From Roseibium aquae (GTDB lineage Bacteria; Pseudomonadota; Alphaproteobacteria; Rhizobiales; Stappiaceae), in assembly GCF_008711285.1 (NCBI RefSeq), contig NZ_VXDC01000008.1, forward strand, positions 174,311-238,310: a stretch of DNA of 64,000 bases, read 5' to 3'. How positions within the stretch are numbered: the first letter of the stretch is position 1; every line of letters begins with the position of its first letter. Both the position numbers and the translations under genes were made by a program. The notes under the pieces are model-generated. The model was not told the DNA's origin, did no database searches, and worked only from the letters and a program-made list of their open reading frames with translations. Positions 63,947 through 64,000 of this stretch are shown in pieces.

Positions 63947-64000
63947 ATGACTGATGACGACGACGGCAAAGAGATGAGCAACGTGATCCGGATCGATGAA
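63947..64000 (+). CDS. start of an ORF, possibly an IS256-type transposase
   Basis: An open frame begins at ATG 63947, after AAGGGAG about 10 bases upstream, and continues to the window end (18 codons). The translation is acidic at first and then contains MSNVIRIDE, which resembles the N-terminus of some IS256-family transposases from alphaproteobacteria as I recall them. If so, its insertion would explain why the adjacent HEPN ORF lacks its 5' end. The evidence is short and the call tentative. Confidence 0.35.
   Translation, partial: MTDDDDGKEMSNVIRIDE

Overview
This window is a GC-rich, densely packed stretch of an alphaproteobacterial chromosome. The gene set points to the Hyphomicrobiales (Rhizobiales) or close relatives. 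It contains a BTLCP transglutaminase-like protease, a PAS_5 protein, a Usg-like protein, a CHCC zinc-finger protein, a BA14K-like secreted protein, a DUF1476 ATP-synthase zeta inhibitor, DUF3126 and DUF2164 proteins, a purC/purS/purQ/purL locus followed by bolA and a monothiol glutaredoxin, and TTAA-N7-TTAA boxes of the CtrA type. No phage, plasmid or CRISPR features were found. Only the last ~1.5 kb looks like accessory DNA.

Layout. 0-5 kb: a PAS_5 fragment, a double PilZ protein, a periplasmic BTLCP protease, a gamma-carbonic-anhydrase-like protein and small hypotheticals. 5-15.5 kb: serine acetyltransferase, an atypical crotonase, two overlapping alpha/beta hydrolases, a CHCC zinc finger with an FAD monooxygenase, a MoCF/CinA-N protein with xanthine phosphoribosyltransferase, two tandem L,D-transpeptidase lipoproteins, SfsA and TrkH. 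15.6-25.3 kb: an NMT1/SsuA-type ABC importer operon, two GGDEF-EAL membrane proteins (one with a broken GGDEF), tRNA-Leu(TAA), map and radC. 25.3-34.8 kb: a ppdK-meaB operon, a TPR protein with ispE, a polyprenyl diphosphate synthase, DUF2007 with a TrmN6-like methyltransferase, and Usg. 34.9-41.5 kb: cytochrome c, a MoxR-VWA pair, a third L,D-transpeptidase, a LivJ-like binding protein, a flavin reductase and a P1 peptidase. 41.7-48.2 kb: a 1170-residue indolepyruvate ferredoxin oxidoreductase divergent from an Lrp/AsnC regulator, then a DadA-like oxidase and a BASS-like transporter. 48-56 kb: DUF2259, rpe, purB, a phosphoesterase, a BA14K-like protein, an HpcH/HpaI aldolase and the ATPase zeta inhibitor. 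56-62.5 kb: purC, purS, a 35-residue membrane peptide, purQ, DUF2164, a Na+/Ca2+ exchanger, purL, bolA and grxD. 62.5-64 kb: a 44-bp tandem repeat array, an AT-richer HEPN/AbiJ-like ORF that looks 5'-truncated, and the first codons of a possible transposase.

Genes that appear to work together: purB, purC, purS, purQ and purL cover de novo purine synthesis. The oxidoreductase, Lrp regulator and DadA-like oxidase suggest catabolism of aromatic or D-amino acids through 2-oxo acids. MoxR and VWA form a chaperone pair, probably with the adjacent cytochrome. Three YkuD transpeptidases act on the envelope. Less expected features are a 31-bp REP-like palindrome present at three intergenic sites, the 44-bp array, the crotonase without its catalytic glutamates, and an intrinsic terminator between purC and purS. 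All calls rest on reading motifs by eye; no homology search was run.
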